Positions 1-8,100 of a DNA stretch of 12,536 nucleotides are shown here, in pieces. The notes beneath the pieces are model-generated. The model did not search any database, had not been told where the DNA came from, and saw only the letters and a program-made list of their open reading frames with translations. This stretch comes from DATHGT01 sp035317605. Its GTDB lineage: Bacteria; Methylomirabilota; Methylomirabilia; Rokubacteriales; CSP1-6. Made by a program: the position numbers and the translations under genes. The stretch covers positions 1-12,536 of the forward strand of contig DATHGT010000032.1 of assembly GCA_035317605.1 (NCBI GenBank), written 5' to 3'. The number at the start of each line of letters is the position of its first letter. Within the stretch, counting starts at the first letter, position 1.

Positions 1-1
1 C

Positions 2-2806
2 GCCCGGATGATGTCGGACGTGGAGCTGCTCGCGGTCGGCGCGTACAGCCCGCTGGAAGGGTTCATGGGCCGGGCCGACTACCGCAGCGTGCTGAGCGAC
101 ATGAGGCTGGCGAACGGGCTGCCGTGGACGCTGCCGATCACGCTGGCGGTCCGCAAGGCCGCGGCCGACCAGCTGCGCGAAGGCCAGGACGTCGCGCTGG
201 TCGCGCCCTGGGAAGAGCCGCTGGCCATCCTGCACCTGGAGGAGCGCTTCCCCTACGACGGCCGAGAGGAAGCACGGCTCGTGTACGGCACCGACGACCC
301 GCGCCATCCAGGCGCCGCGTATCAGCTTCACCGCGGCGACGTGCTGCTCGCGGGAAAAGTCGACCTGATCGCGCGTCCCCCGCTTCGCGGCTTCGAGCCC
401 TATCGTCTCGATCCCGCCGAGACACGTGAGCGCTTCCGCGCGCTCGGCTGGCGCAGCGTGGTCGGCTTCCAGAGCCAGCAGCCGATGCATCGGGCGCACG
501 AGTACATCCAGAAGTGCGCGCTGGAGCCTCACGACGGATTGCTGATTCATCCGCTGGTGGGACAGACCAAGCTCGACGAGCTGCCGTCCGCGGTGCGCCT
601 GCGCTGCTACCAGGTGCTGGTCGAGCAGTACTATCCGCGCGACCGCGTGGTCCTCGCCGTCTTCCCGGGCGCCATGCGCTACGCGGGCGCCCGCGAGACC
701 GTCTTCCACGCGCTCGTGCGCAAGAACTACGGGTGCACCCACTTCATCGTGGGACGCGAGTACGCGGCGGTGGAGCGCGACTTCACCCCGATCGGCGTCG
801 ACGAGATCTTCCGCGCGTTCGGGGCGGACGAGCTGGGGATCGCGCCGCTCTTCTTCGACGAGACGTTCTATTGCCGCCGCTGCGAGACCATCACGTCGCC
901 CAAGACGTGCCCTCACGGTCAGCAGGACCGGATGGGGCTCAGCGGCGCGGTCGTCCGCGAGCTGCTCGGGCGCGGCGAGCTCGTCCCCACGGAGTTCGCG
1001 CGCCCCGAGGTCGCCGAGATCCTCCGCACCTGGGTGCGCGGATCGAGGGGCGCCACGGCTTCGCCGGGGCGTCCCGAGCCGCCAACGGGGGGCTTGGGGG
1101 GCCCGGTCGAGGCCCCCCATGTCAAAAAAGAGACCAAAGCCCAGCGAGCCGAGCGCCTGAAGGGCGAGCTGAATCCGTGGGAGAACCTCGCCGAGATCCG
1201 TCGCTTCGCGCGCGAAGGTTTCGATTCGATCCCCGCGGCGTGGCTCAACACGTACTTCCGCTGGTGGGGCGTCTACACGCAGGGCGACGGCATCGGCGCC
1301 GTCGGCGGCAAGGGCGGCGAGGGCAAGGCCGTGCCGTACTTCATGGTGCGCATCCGCGTGCCGAACGGCCAGCTCCTCTCCCATCAGCTCCGCGTGATCG
1401 CGGACTTCGCCGAGAAGAGCGCGCGTGGCATCGCCGACATCACCGTGCGCGAGAACTTCCAGCTCCACTGGATGCCGGTCGAGGTGTTGCCCGATCTGAT
1501 GGAGAACCTGTGGCGGGTGGGTCTCACGACCATGGGAACGTGTGGGGACGTGACCCGCAACGTCACGGGCTGCCCGATGGCCGGCGTCGACGCCGAGGAG
1601 CTGGTCGACGCCTCGCCGCTGGTCCAGGCCGCGACCCGGATGCTGAACGGTAACCCCGACTTCTACAACGTCCCCCGCAAGTACAAGGTCACGATCACGG
1701 GCTGCCGGGCGTGGTGCTCGTATCCCGAGATCAACGACGTCGGGCTCACCGCCGTCCGTCACCCGTCGACCGGCGAGATCGGGTTTTCTCTTCGTGTCGG
1801 GGGCGGACTTTCCACCAACCCGCACCTCGCGCTGCCGGTCGACGCGTTCATAGGATGGAACGAGGTGCTGCCCGTCGTCCGCGGGATCACCGAGATCTTC
1901 CGCGAGAGCGACGTGCTGCGCCACGACCGCGAGAAGGCGCGGCTGAAGTTCCTCTTCCTCCAGCACGGCTGGACCGCCGAGCGGTTCCGATCCGAGCTGG
2001 AGGGAAAGCTCGGACACGCGCTCCGTCCCGGCGTGGGCGACGCCGCGCCCGACGATCTCTATCGCGACCACGCGGGGCTCCATCCCCAGAAGCAGGACGG
2101 GTACGTGTATGCCGGCGTCCCCGTCCTGCGCGGCCGCCTGACCGTCGAGCAGATGCGCGCGACCGCGGACCTCGCCGAGCGCTACGGCAGCGGCGAGCTG
2201 CGCACGACCACCATGCAGAACCTGGTCATCCCCAACGTGCGGGCCGAGCGCGCCGACGCGCTCCGGCAGGAGCTGGGCGCCGTCGGTCTCAAGCTGGAGG
2301 CCTCGTCGTTCTGGCGCGGCACCGTGGCCTGCACGGGGACGGAGTTCTGCAAGCTCGCGCTCACCGAGACCAAGGGGTTCGCGCGCTGGCTGGTCGAAGA
2401 GCTGGAGACGCGGATGCCGGGCTTCGATCGGCATCTCAGGATCAACGTGACCGGCTGCCCCAACAGCTGCGGCCAGCACTGGATCGCCGACATCGGCATC
2501 GAGGGCAAGAAGACCAAGGTCGAGGGCACCATGGTCGACGCCTACTACTTCTGCGTGGGCGGAGGCCTCGGCAAGCACCAGCGCACCGCGCGCCCCGTCG
2601 GTTACCGCGCGCCCGCCACCGAGGTGCCGGACGCGATCGAGCGTGTGCTGCGCGCGTATCTGGCCGAGCGCCGCAACGGCGAGAGCTTCCGCGCCTTCGC
2701 CGCCGAGCGCAGCGACGAGCAGCTGCGCGCGCTGCTGGCCGGCCAGCCGGTCGCCGAGGACGCCCGCGATCCCCTGCCGGGCCGCGTCCCGCATGGCGAG
2801 GATTGA
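2..2806 (+). CDS. ATP sulfurylase (Sat)-like domain fused to ferredoxin-type sulfite/nitrite reductase (5' partial)
   Basis: Residues are numbered from the ATG at 8, but the frame is open to the left edge and the first residues match the interior of Sat, so the true start lies upstream. Residues 1-345 are ATP sulfurylase-like (sulfate + ATP to APS): SPLEGFMG near the N-terminus, HxxH at H161/H164, MRYAG, GCTHFIVGR, and a zinc site C289, C292, C301, H303. The usual QTRNP is QSQQP (155-159) and GRDHAG is GREYAA (249-254), which is odd. A Gly/Pro-rich linker (346-385) leads to a NirA/SirA-type reductase (about 388-905; sulfite to sulfide or nitrite to ammonia, cytoplasmic). It has the [4Fe-4S]/siroheme ligands C775-x5-C781 and C817-x3-C821, plus Y423 and C512 at the positions of the Tyr-Cys crosslink in mycobacterial NirA. 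The reductase favours sulfite given its partner, but nitrite is not excluded. Whether the fusion is natural is discussed in the findings. Confidence 0.88.
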   Translation, partial: ARMMSDVELLAVGAYSPLEGFMGRADYRSVLSDMRLANGLPWTLPITLAVRKAAADQLREGQDVALVAPWEEPLAILHLEERFPYDGREEARLVYGTDDPRHPGAAYQLHRGDVLLAGKVDLIARPPLRGFEPYRLDPAETRERFRALGWRSVVGFQSQQPMHRAHEYIQKCALEPHDGLLIHPLVGQTKLDELPSAVRLRCYQVLVEQYYPRDRVVLAVFPGAMRYAGARETVFHALVRKNYGCTHFIVGREYAAVERDFTPIGVDEIFRAFGADELGIAPLFFDETFYCRRCETITSPKTCPHGQQDRMGLSGAVVRELLGRGELVPTEFARPEVAEILRTWVRGSRGATASPGRPEPPTGGLGGPVEAPHVKKETKAQRAERLKGELNPWENLAEIRRFAREGFDSIPAAWLNTYFRWWGVYTQGDGIGAVGGKGGEGKAVPYFMVRIRVPNGQLLSHQLRVIADFAEKSARGIADITVRENFQLHWMPVEVLPDLMENLWRVGLTTMGTCGDVTRNVTGCPMAGVDAEELVDASPLVQAATRMLNGNPDFYNVPRKYKVTITGCRAWCSYPEINDVGLTAVRHPSTGEIGFSLRVGGGLSTNPHLALPVDAFIGWNEVLPVVRGITEIFRESDVLRHDREKARLKFLFLQHGWTAERFRSELEGKLGHALRPGVGDAAPDDLYRDHAGLHPQKQDGYVYAGVPVLRGRLTVEQMRATADLAERYGSGELRTTTMQNLVIPNVRAERADALRQELGAVGLKLEASSFWRGTVACTGTEFCKLALTETKGFARWLVEELETRMPGFDRHLRINVTGCPNSCGQHWIADIGIEGKKTKVEGTMVDAYYFCVGGGLGKHQRTARPVGYRAPATEVPDAIERVLRAYLAERRNGESFRAFAAERSDEQLRALLAGQPVAEDARDPLPGRVPHGED
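1095..1119. repeat. GC-rich hairpin at the Sat/reductase domain junction
   Basis: TGGGGGGCC (1095-1103) and GGCCCCCCA (1111-1119) form a perfect 9-bp stem around a 7-base loop. It sits inside the linker codons and is flanked by homopolymers: G6 at 1087-1092, G6 at 1096-1101, C6 at 1113-1118 and A6 at 1124-1129. The last stem base is the A of an out-of-frame ATG at 1119. No T-tract follows on either strand, so it does not look like an intrinsic terminator. It may be a relic of an intergenic region, or just GC-rich linker sequence. Confidence 0.7.
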
Positions 2807-2815
2807 CGCGCGCGT

Positions 2816-2844
2816 TTGACAAGCGTTCCCGCCGGACGTAGCGT
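2816..2844 (+). promoter_or_regulatory. Sigma70-like promoter of the thiolase-like/DUF35 pair
   Basis: A perfect -35 TTGACA (2816-2821), a 17-base spacer and a -10-like TAGCGT (2839-2844) stand just after the stop of the Sat-reductase gene. Only nine bases separate the -10 from the ATG at 2854 and there is no Shine-Dalgarno sequence. A transcript from here would be leaderless or nearly so. This is prediction from consensus only. Confidence 0.6.
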
Positions 2845-2853
2845 CTGGCCCCG

Positions 2854-4023
2854 ATGACTACCAACGGCAAGGCCTACATCGCGGGAGCTTACGAACACCC
2901 CACGCGCAAAGCCGACGACAAATCGCTCGCCCAGCTCCACGCTGAGGTGGCCAAGGGCGCGCTGGACGACGCCGGCCTCACCAAGAACGACGTCGACGGC
3001 TACTTCTGCGCGGGCGACGCGCCCGGGCTCGGTCCGCTCTCGATGGCGGACTACATGGGCCTCAAGCTGCGCCATCTCGACAGCACCGAGACCGGCGGCT
3101 CGTCCTACGTGATCCACGTCGCCCACGCCGCCGACGCGATCGCCGCTGGTAAATGCAGCGTGGCCCTGATCACGCTGGCCGGCCGGCCGCGCGCCGAGGG
3201 CATGGCCACGGGGACGGCGCCGCGCAACTACGGCTCGGCCGCGCCCGACGTCCAGTTCGAATACCCGTTCGGACCGACGGTGGTGAACCAGTACGCGATG
3301 TGCGCGATGCGCCACATGTACGAGTTCGGGACCACCAGCCAGCAGCTCGCCTGGGTCAAGGTCGCGGCCTCGCACCACGCCCAGCACAATCCCCACGCGC
3401 TGCTCCGCGACGTGGTCACCGTCGACGACGTCGTGAACTCGCCCATGATCGCCGACCCGCTGCACCGGCTCGACTGCTGCGTGATCACCGACGGCGGGGG
3501 TGCGGTCGTGGTGGTCAGCCCCGAGGTGGCCAAGCGCGTGAACCGTCCGCGCGTGAGGGTTCGGGGCGCCGGCGAAGCGGCGAAGCACCAGATGGGCGGC
3601 AAGGTCGACCTGACGTACTGCGGCGCGGTGTGGTCGGGACCGGCCGCGTTCGCCGAGGCCAAGGTCACGCCCGCCGACGTCAAGTACGTCTCGATCTACG
3701 ACAGCTTCACCATCACGGTGCTGATGACGCTCGAGGACCTGGGCTTCTGCGCCAAGGGTCAGGGCGGCAAGTTCGTGTCGGACGGCAACCTGATCTCGGG
3801 GGTGGGCAAGCTGCCCTTCAACACCGACGGCGGCGGCCTGTGCAACAACCATCCGGCCAACCGCGGCGGCATGACCAAGGTCATCGAGGCCGTGCGCCAG
3901 CTGCGCGGCGAGGCACACCCGAAGGTGCAGGTGAAGAACTGCGACCTCGCGCTGGCCCACGGCACCGGCGGCTCGCTCGGCACCCGTCACGCCAGCGCCA
4001 CCGTCATTCTGGAACGGGAGTAG
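2854..4023 (+). CDS. Thiolase-superfamily protein (SCP-x/Ltp-like), lacking the nucleophilic Cys
   Basis: This 389-aa protein has the full thiolase fold length of the SCP-x/lipid-transfer thiolase-like group: DGYFCAGD near 48-55, TETGGSSYV at 78-86, IYDSFT at 281-286, EDLGFC at 294-299, a GGG...NNHP segment at 326-334 keeping the histidine, and LAHGTGG near 367-373. Classical thiolases carry the acyl-accepting cysteine in the loop at about 80-86; here there is no Cys between residues 53 and 100. Family members of this type that pair with a DUF35 protein include Ltp2, which with ChsH2 performs retro-aldol cleavage of steroid side-chain CoA thioesters rather than thiolysis. The next gene starts four bases after the stop and encodes just such a partner, so the two probably form a complex on an acyl-CoA. 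The substrate is unknown. The ATG was chosen because it follows a near-abutting promoter. Confidence 0.85.
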   Translation: MTTNGKAYIAGAYEHPTRKADDKSLAQLHAEVAKGALDDAGLTKNDVDGYFCAGDAPGLGPLSMADYMGLKLRHLDSTETGGSSYVIHVAHAADAIAAGKCSVALITLAGRPRAEGMATGTAPRNYGSAAPDVQFEYPFGPTVVNQYAMCAMRHMYEFGTTSQQLAWVKVAASHHAQHNPHALLRDVVTVDDVVNSPMIADPLHRLDCCVITDGGGAVVVVSPEVAKRVNRPRVRVRGAGEAAKHQMGGKVDLTYCGAVWSGPAAFAEAKVTPADVKYVSIYDSFTITVLMTLEDLGFCAKGQGGKFVSDGNLISGVGKLPFNTDGGGLCNNHPANRGGMTKVIEAVRQLRGEAHPKVQVKNCDLALAHGTGGSLGTRHASATVILERE

Positions 4024-4027
4024 AGCG

Positions 4028-4420
4028 ATGCCCGCCACCCAGCGAAAGATTCCCGCGCCGCCCTCGAATCCGGAGACGAAGGCATTCTGGGAGGCCGCGT
4101 CTCAGGGCAAGCTCCTGATCAAGCGCTGCACCTCGTGCGGCCAGTCGCACTACTATCCGCGCGCGCTGTGCCCGTTCTGCGGCAGCGACGCCACCGAATG
4201 GCAGCCGGCGTCCGGCGCCGGCGTCATCTACTCGTACAGCGTGATGCGCCGGGCCGAGGTGCCCTACGCCATCGCCTACGTCACCCTCGACGAGGGCGTC
4301 ACCATGATGACCAACCTTGTCGACTGCGACTTCGACGCCCTCACGATCGGCCAGCGCGTCCGCGTGGTCTTCACCCCGACCGATGGCGGCGCGCCGGTCC
4401 CCACGTTCACCCCGGCCTGA
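4028..4420 (+). CDS. DUF35 zinc-ribbon/OB-fold protein, acyl-CoA-binding partner of the thiolase-like protein
   Basis: This 130-aa protein has the standard DUF35 architecture. A short N-terminal helix includes the typical FWEAA segment (20-24). A rubredoxin-like zinc ribbon follows with C34-x2-C37 and C48-x2-C51, then an OB-fold from about 58 to the end (GVIYSYSV, PYAIAYVTLDEG, IGQRVRVVF). In studied systems such as ChsH2 and archaeal HMG-CoA synthase assemblies, these proteins hold or stabilise a thiolase-superfamily partner and help position the CoA substrate. The start lies four bases after the thiolase-like stop, with GGGAG in the last codons of that gene as a possible ribosome site. Translation is probably coupled and the pair co-expressed. 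The length is normal and the zinc ligands complete. Confidence 0.9.
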   Translation: MPATQRKIPAPPSNPETKAFWEAASQGKLLIKRCTSCGQSHYYPRALCPFCGSDATEWQPASGAGVIYSYSVMRRAEVPYAIAYVTLDEGVTMMTNLVDCDFDALTIGQRVRVVFTPTDGGAPVPTFTPA

Positions 4421-4452
4421 GCGTCGCCCTTCCCGCGGAATAGTCGCCGTGG

Positions 4453-4475
4453 TAGAGTTTAACTGGGTTGAACTC
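4453..4475 (+). promoter_or_regulatory. Probable promoter/operator of the toxin-antitoxin module
   Basis: A 21-bp inverted repeat has 9-base arms GAGTTTAAC (4455-4463) and GTTGAACTC (4467-4475) around TGG, with one mismatch. It overlaps a -10-like TAGAGT (4453-4458); the sequence 17 bases upstream (TTCCCG) is a poor -35. The antitoxin Shine-Dalgarno (GGAGG, about 4480-4484) and ATG (4491) follow at once. Ribbon-helix-helix antitoxins usually repress their own operon by binding short palindromes at this place, so this is the likely operator. The lower GC of the palindrome stands out from its surroundings. Confidence 0.55.
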
Positions 4476-4490
4476 CCAGGGAGGAGCGCC

Positions 4491-4736
4491 ATGGCGCGAA
4501 AGACGCGAGTGCTCGGCTTTTCGGTGCCGCCGGACGTGGCGACCGAGTACGAACGGCTGGCCGAGCGAGAGCGTCGCACCAAGAGCGACCTCTTCCGCGA
4601 GATGATCGGGGTCTACAAGGCCAAGCGCGAGCAGGAGGAGTTCTTCCGGCTCCAGAGCCGGATGTCCCGCCGCGCCCGGTCCGCGGGCGTGCTGACCGAG
4701 AAGGACGTGGAGCGGCTGGTCTTCCAAGACCGCTGA
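4491..4736 (+). CDS. Ribbon-helix-helix (CopG/Arc-type) antitoxin
   Basis: This 81-aa protein begins RKTRVLGFSVPPDVATEYE, a short beta-strand followed by the first helix of a ribbon-helix-helix DNA-binding domain (about residues 3-45, with RTKSDLFREMI as the second helix). A charged helical tail (46-81) is probably the part that binds the toxin. The frame is open far upstream, but ATG 4491 is preferred because it has a clear Shine-Dalgarno and gives the expected RHH N-terminus. Its stop codon overlaps the toxin start by one base (TGATG). It should neutralise the PIN ribonuclease encoded next and repress the operon through the palindrome upstream. Assignment as antitoxin rests on fold and gene order. 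Confidence 0.85.
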   Translation: MARKTRVLGFSVPPDVATEYERLAERERRTKSDLFREMIGVYKAKREQEEFFRLQSRMSRRARSAGVLTEKDVERLVFQDR

Positions 4737-5152
4737 TGCGGGTGGTGTTCGACACCAACGTCTTCGTCTCGGCGTTCGTGATCCCCGGAAGTCACGGTGA
4801 GCGCGCGTTCCTCATGGCTCAGACGAATCGGTTCGAGCTCCACACCTCCGTCGCGATCCTGACCGAGACGGCGGGCGTCCTTCGGCGGAAGTTCGGTCAG
4901 GAGGAGGACGACATCAAGCAGGCCCTGCGGCAGATCAGCCGCGCGGCCGTCGTCTCCAAGCCGACCTCGAAGCTCAGCGTGGTCGACGACGAGGCGGACA
5001 ACCGTATCCTCGAGTGCGCGCTCGACACGGCGGCTGATCTCGTGGTCACTGGAGATCGCCACCTGCTGAAGCTCAAGCGCTTCGAACGGGCGGCGATCGT
5101 CCGCCTGGCCGATTTCCTCCGCCTGTTTCCCGCGGGGGAGGGCGGCTTCTAG
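4736..5152 (+). CDS. PIN-domain ribonuclease toxin (toxin-antitoxin PIN family)
   Basis: This 138-aa protein matches the family annotated as putative toxin of a toxin-antitoxin system, PIN family. The acidic residues that would hold Mg2+ are all visible: D6 in FDTNVFVSA, E44 in LTETAGVL, D88 in DDEADNRILECA and D107 in VTGDRHLL. Such enzymes cleave RNA, often tRNA or mRNA, when the antitoxin is degraded. The ATG overlaps the antitoxin stop by one base, so translation is coupled. The 3' end meets the convergent molybdoenzyme gene in a shared CTAG: bases 5150-5152 are its TAG, and 5149-5151 read on the other strand are the neighbour's TAG. Nothing suggests truncation, and composition is like the neighbours. 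Confidence 0.9.
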   Translation: MRVVFDTNVFVSAFVIPGSHGERAFLMAQTNRFELHTSVAILTETAGVLRRKFGQEEDDIKQALRQISRAAVVSKPTSKLSVVDDEADNRILECALDTAADLVVTGDRHLLKLKRFERAAIVRLADFLRLFPAGEGGF

Positions 5153-8100
5153 AGCCGCATGGTGCGGCGCTCCACCCGGCAGTGCTCGCGGATGCGGCCG
5201 ACCGTGGCGGGGGCGAGCATCGTGAACCACGCGTCGTCGCCACCGTCGCGGCGGGCGGCCATGATGGCCTGCTTGATCGCGAAGAAGACGGACGTCGAGA
5301 GCACGAACGGGGGTTCGCCGAGCGCGCGGGAGCCGGCCACGGCGGCGTCGTCCTTGTTCGGCCGGCCGCCGCGGCTGATCGTCACGCGGAAATCGATGGG
5401 GATCGACTTGGAGGTCGGCGGCTTGTACTCCCAGGTGCCGTCCGAGTAGAGACGGCCGTCCGCCTCGTACATCAGCTGCTCGGTCGTCATCAACCCCGAG
5501 CCCTGCACGAAGCCGCCCTCGATCTGACCGACGTCGAGGCACGGATTGAGACTGTGCCCGGCGTCGTACAGGATGTCGGCGCGCAGGATCTGTGACTCGC
5601 CGGTGAGCACGTCGATCTCGACCTCGGCGGCGGCGGCGGCGAAGATGAAGTAGAGGAACGCGCGTCCCTGGGAGTGGATGCCCTCGACGTCGCCAATGAA
5701 CGGCGTCCGATAGAATCCCTCGGCGATCAGACTGATGCGGGCGGCGTAGGCCGCGCTGATGATCTCGGGCCACTTCTTCTTCCACTGCGTCCGCCAGCCC
5801 GGAACCGCGTTGGTCTTCTTCAGATATGCCTCCAGGCGCCGCCGCAGCTTCGTGCAGCCGTCGTTGACCGCGCCCCCGAACAGATCGGATCCCGACGACG
5901 CGGCGGTGGCGGTGGCGTTGGGCATCATCGCGGTGGACGTCTGCGCGACCTGGATCATGTCGAGGTCGATGCCGAGCACGTGGGCGGCGATCTGCTGCAT
6001 CTTGGTGTCGATGCCCTGGCCCGACTCGGCGCCGCCGTGCTGGAGCATCACGGTGCCGTCGGCCGCGTACGCGATGACCATCGCGATGCCCTGGTCGAGC
6101 AGCCGCGGCTGATAGCCGATGCCGTACTTGAGCGGGATCATGGTGAGCCCGCGCTTGCGCCAGCGGTTGCCGCGGTTGAACGCCTCGACCTCCGCGCGTC
6201 GCTTGCCGAAGTCCGAGGTCTTCATGAGCGTCTGCCAGATCGTGCGGAGGTTGCAGTGGTTCAGCTTCTCGCCGTAGGGCGTGGTCTGCGACTTCCGCGG
6301 GGTGCCGATCTCGTACATGTTCTTCCCGCGCACGTCCTCGGCCCGCAGGCCGAGGGTGTGGGCGATCTTCTCGATCGCTTCCTCCACGACCAGCGTGGCC
6401 TGGGTGACGCCGAAGCTACGGAACGCGGTGTTGCTCGCGTTGTTCGTCTTCGCGACGTCGCCCCGACTCTCCCACGTCGGCACCCAGTAGGCGCCGTCGG
6501 AGTGCTGCTGGGAAAGATCCATCACCGGAAAGCTGGCGTCGTGCGACATGCCCCCGTTCGAGTAGAGCTGGACGCGGTAGCCCTTGATGAGGCCGTCCTT
6601 CGCCACCGACGCGACGAAGCGCCCCTGATAGGGATGCCGCTTGCCGATCGTCGCCATGTCGGTGTTGCGGTCGAGCACGAGCCGCACCGGACGGTTCAGC
6701 TTCCAGGCGGCGACCGCGACCGCGGGAGCGACGACGGACGGGCGGAACTGCTTGCCGCCGAAGCCGCCGCCGAGCGGACGCTGGAGCACGATGATGTTGC
6801 TGTTGCCGACGCCGAGCACGGAAGCGATCGCGCCCTGCACACCGGCGCCCTGCTGCGTTCCCGAGTAGACCGTCATCTTGCCCTGCTCGCCGGGGATCGC
6901 GATGCAGGCCTGCGTCTCCATGTAGAAGTGCGCCTGTCCTTCGTTGCCCATCTCGCCCTCGACCGCGACGCATCCCTTCATCGGCGTCTCGGGATGGCGG
7001 AGCCACTTCGCGTCGCTGCCCTTGCGACGGATGAAGGGGATGTGCACGTCGCCGATCTTGGGCTGGTCCTTGAAGAGTCCTTCGCGACGGGGCAGGGCGA
7101 GCGCTTGCTCGATCGTGAGCACGGGCGGCTCGTCGTCGTACTCGATCATCGCGTCCTGGATGAACGTGGCCGCGCGAGTGGCAATCCAGCGGTCGGCGGC
7201 GACCACGAGCGCGATCGGCTGGCCCCAGCTCACCACCTGGCCGTCGATCGCGAAGATCGGGTCGTCGTCGCCCAGGCCGACCTGCGTCTGGCCGGGGATG
7301 TCGTCGACCGTGACGAGGGCGACGAACCCGGGGAATCGTTCGGTGACGGCGCGCTCGACGTCCTTCACGCCGCCACGGAACCGGAACGTGGCCTTCGCGC
7401 GGGTGCTGAGCACGTACCCGGCCTCGTAGCCATGCGGCGGAAGCGGCAGATCCTGGGTGTACTTCTGCTCGCCCGAGGCCTGGATGAACGCGGTCGTCTT
7501 CAAGATCGGCTCGCCGAGCGGCGCTTCCGACGGATAGACGCTGATGTTCTGCGTCGCCCCGGAAAGCGGGCGAACGTACGCCTCGCCCCCCGAGCGGTTG
7601 ACCGGCTGAACTTCGCCGGGAAAGAGCCGGAGCGCGACGTGGAGGAAGTACTTGTAGAAGAGCGATTCGGTGAGGGCCTCGCGATAACCGGGCGGGAGGA
7701 AGTTCGTGCCCGGCAGCGGACGGATGACCGCGGCGACTTCTTCCGCGATGGCATCGAGCGCGCGCTGCAGGGTGGCGTCGCCCCACCGCGCTCCGGCTAA
7801 CACCGATTCAGTCCTGACCATCCGCGACGGCAGATTCGCCAGCCCGTTGAAGAAGAGCGTGGCGTCGCGCACGGTGCCTCCTGACGCGAAACTGACGCGG
7901 AACCCCGCGTTCACGATCGCGTGCGAGTCCTGCTCCCGATACGAGACCTTGAACGTCTCGATCTGGTCGGTGTCGTTCGAGTAGGGCAGGTGGATCGAGC
8001 GCGCGATCGCGTCGGCGGGGAGATCGGCGGGCGCGGGCAGCTCCATGATCGGGTACGTCCGGGCCCCGCCGTCGAACGACTCGGACGCGATCGTGATCGA

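Noticed and set aside
8..10. ATG at base 8 as the real start of the Sat-reductase gene
   Set aside because: The frame continues to the left edge, and the residues around it match the interior of ATP sulfurylases, which have several dozen residues before this point.
1095..1129. The junction hairpin as a Rho-independent terminator
   Set aside because: No T-run follows the stem on either strand: downstream on the plus strand is A6, and on the minus strand the T6 comes before the stem.
2602..4038. A 478-codon open frame on the minus strand opposite the thiolase-like gene
   Set aside because: Its translation is rich in His, Arg, Val and Gly with no recognisable motif, as expected for the antisense of GC-rich codons; the plus-strand protein is clearly a thiolase homologue.
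4317..4490. An upstream extension of the antitoxin frame back to 4317
   Set aside because: It would overlap the DUF35 gene and run through the promoter/operator; RHH proteins start near their first strand, as the ATG at 4491 does.
5674..7800. A 708-codon plus-strand open frame opposite the molybdoenzyme gene, and a similar one at 7921-9312
   Set aside because: Low-complexity Arg/Asp/Val/Leu/His composition and no motif; the minus strand encodes a full-length enzyme with every cluster ligand in place.
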